Positions 15,808-15,808 of a stretch of DNA of 15,808 nt are shown here, one piece after another (within the stretch, counting starts at the first letter, position 1; each line of letters opens with the position of its first letter). Under the pieces are notes generated by a model. The model was not told where the DNA came from. It was given only the letters and a program-made list of their open reading frames with translations, and made no database searches. The translations under genes were made by a program, and so were the position numbers. Source of the stretch: Bacteroidota bacterium (GTDB lineage Bacteria > Bacteroidota > Bacteroidia > Chitinophagales > Saprospiraceae); contig JAJRUR010000062.1 of the NCBI GenBank assembly GCA_024277695.1, positions 1 to 15,808 of the forward strand, written 5' to 3'.

Positions 15808-15808
15808 C

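Noticed and set aside
1..15808. CRISPR array, tRNA, insertion sequence or defence system
   Set aside because: No spaced direct repeats, cloverleaf, transposase, terminal inverted repeats or defence-gene motifs were seen on either strand.

Overview
The window is chromosomal DNA from a member of the Bacteroidota, most likely a Saprospirales/Lewinella-like lineage; the phylum call is firm and the order is a guess. The evidence is three genes for secreted proteins of the type IX secretion system (T9SS) style, a one-chain alpha-beta fused E1 dehydrogenase, near-absence of Shine-Dalgarno sequences with A-rich leaders instead, and several exact copies of the Bacteroidota -7 promoter box TAnnTTTG. 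I see no mobile element, tRNA, rRNA, CRISPR array or sign of recent transfer.

Layout. Positions 1-3756 (minus) hold the first 1252 residues of a large secreted Asp-box/sortilin-like beta-propeller protein whose C-terminus lies off the left edge. It is divergent from a fused E1 2-oxoacid dehydrogenase (3886-5937, plus), which is followed by an exported GIN-domain (DUF2807) protein (6005-6688) and a T9SS-type two-domain secreted protein (6881-8284). A perfect 19-bp bidirectional terminator separates this block from a convergent minus-strand iron-sulfur operon, iscS-iscU-iscA (10349 down to 8369). Divergent from iscS is a second plus-strand run: a short methylmalonyl-CoA-mutase small-subunit-like protein (10475-11470), the G-protein chaperone MeaB (11597-12637), an M23 metallopeptidase (12717-14411), a Bcp-type peroxiredoxin (14445-14909) and an exported tryptophan-repeat protein of unknown function (14929-15459). 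This run ends at a second strong terminator. The right edge holds the last 87 residues of another minus-strand T9SS cargo protein.

How the genes fit together. E1 and the mutase/MeaB pair both suggest branched-chain amino acid or propionate carbon flow (acyl-CoA to methylmalonyl-CoA to succinyl-CoA), though no catalytic mutase large subunit is present here. IscS/IscU/IscA form a minimal Fe-S assembly set. The other genes are envelope or secreted functions and antioxidant defence.

Most of the window is ordinary core genome; I did not find a clear new multi-gene system. The points most worth a second look are: -7 boxes only 4-5 nt from two start codons, which suggests leaderless mRNAs; a MeaB whose G4 motif reads TKAK instead of N/TKxD; an unusually short mutase-like protein paired with meaB but without mutB; a six-unit W-rich repeat protein; and a terminator-like hairpin, oriented for the minus strand, at the end of the mutase-like gene.
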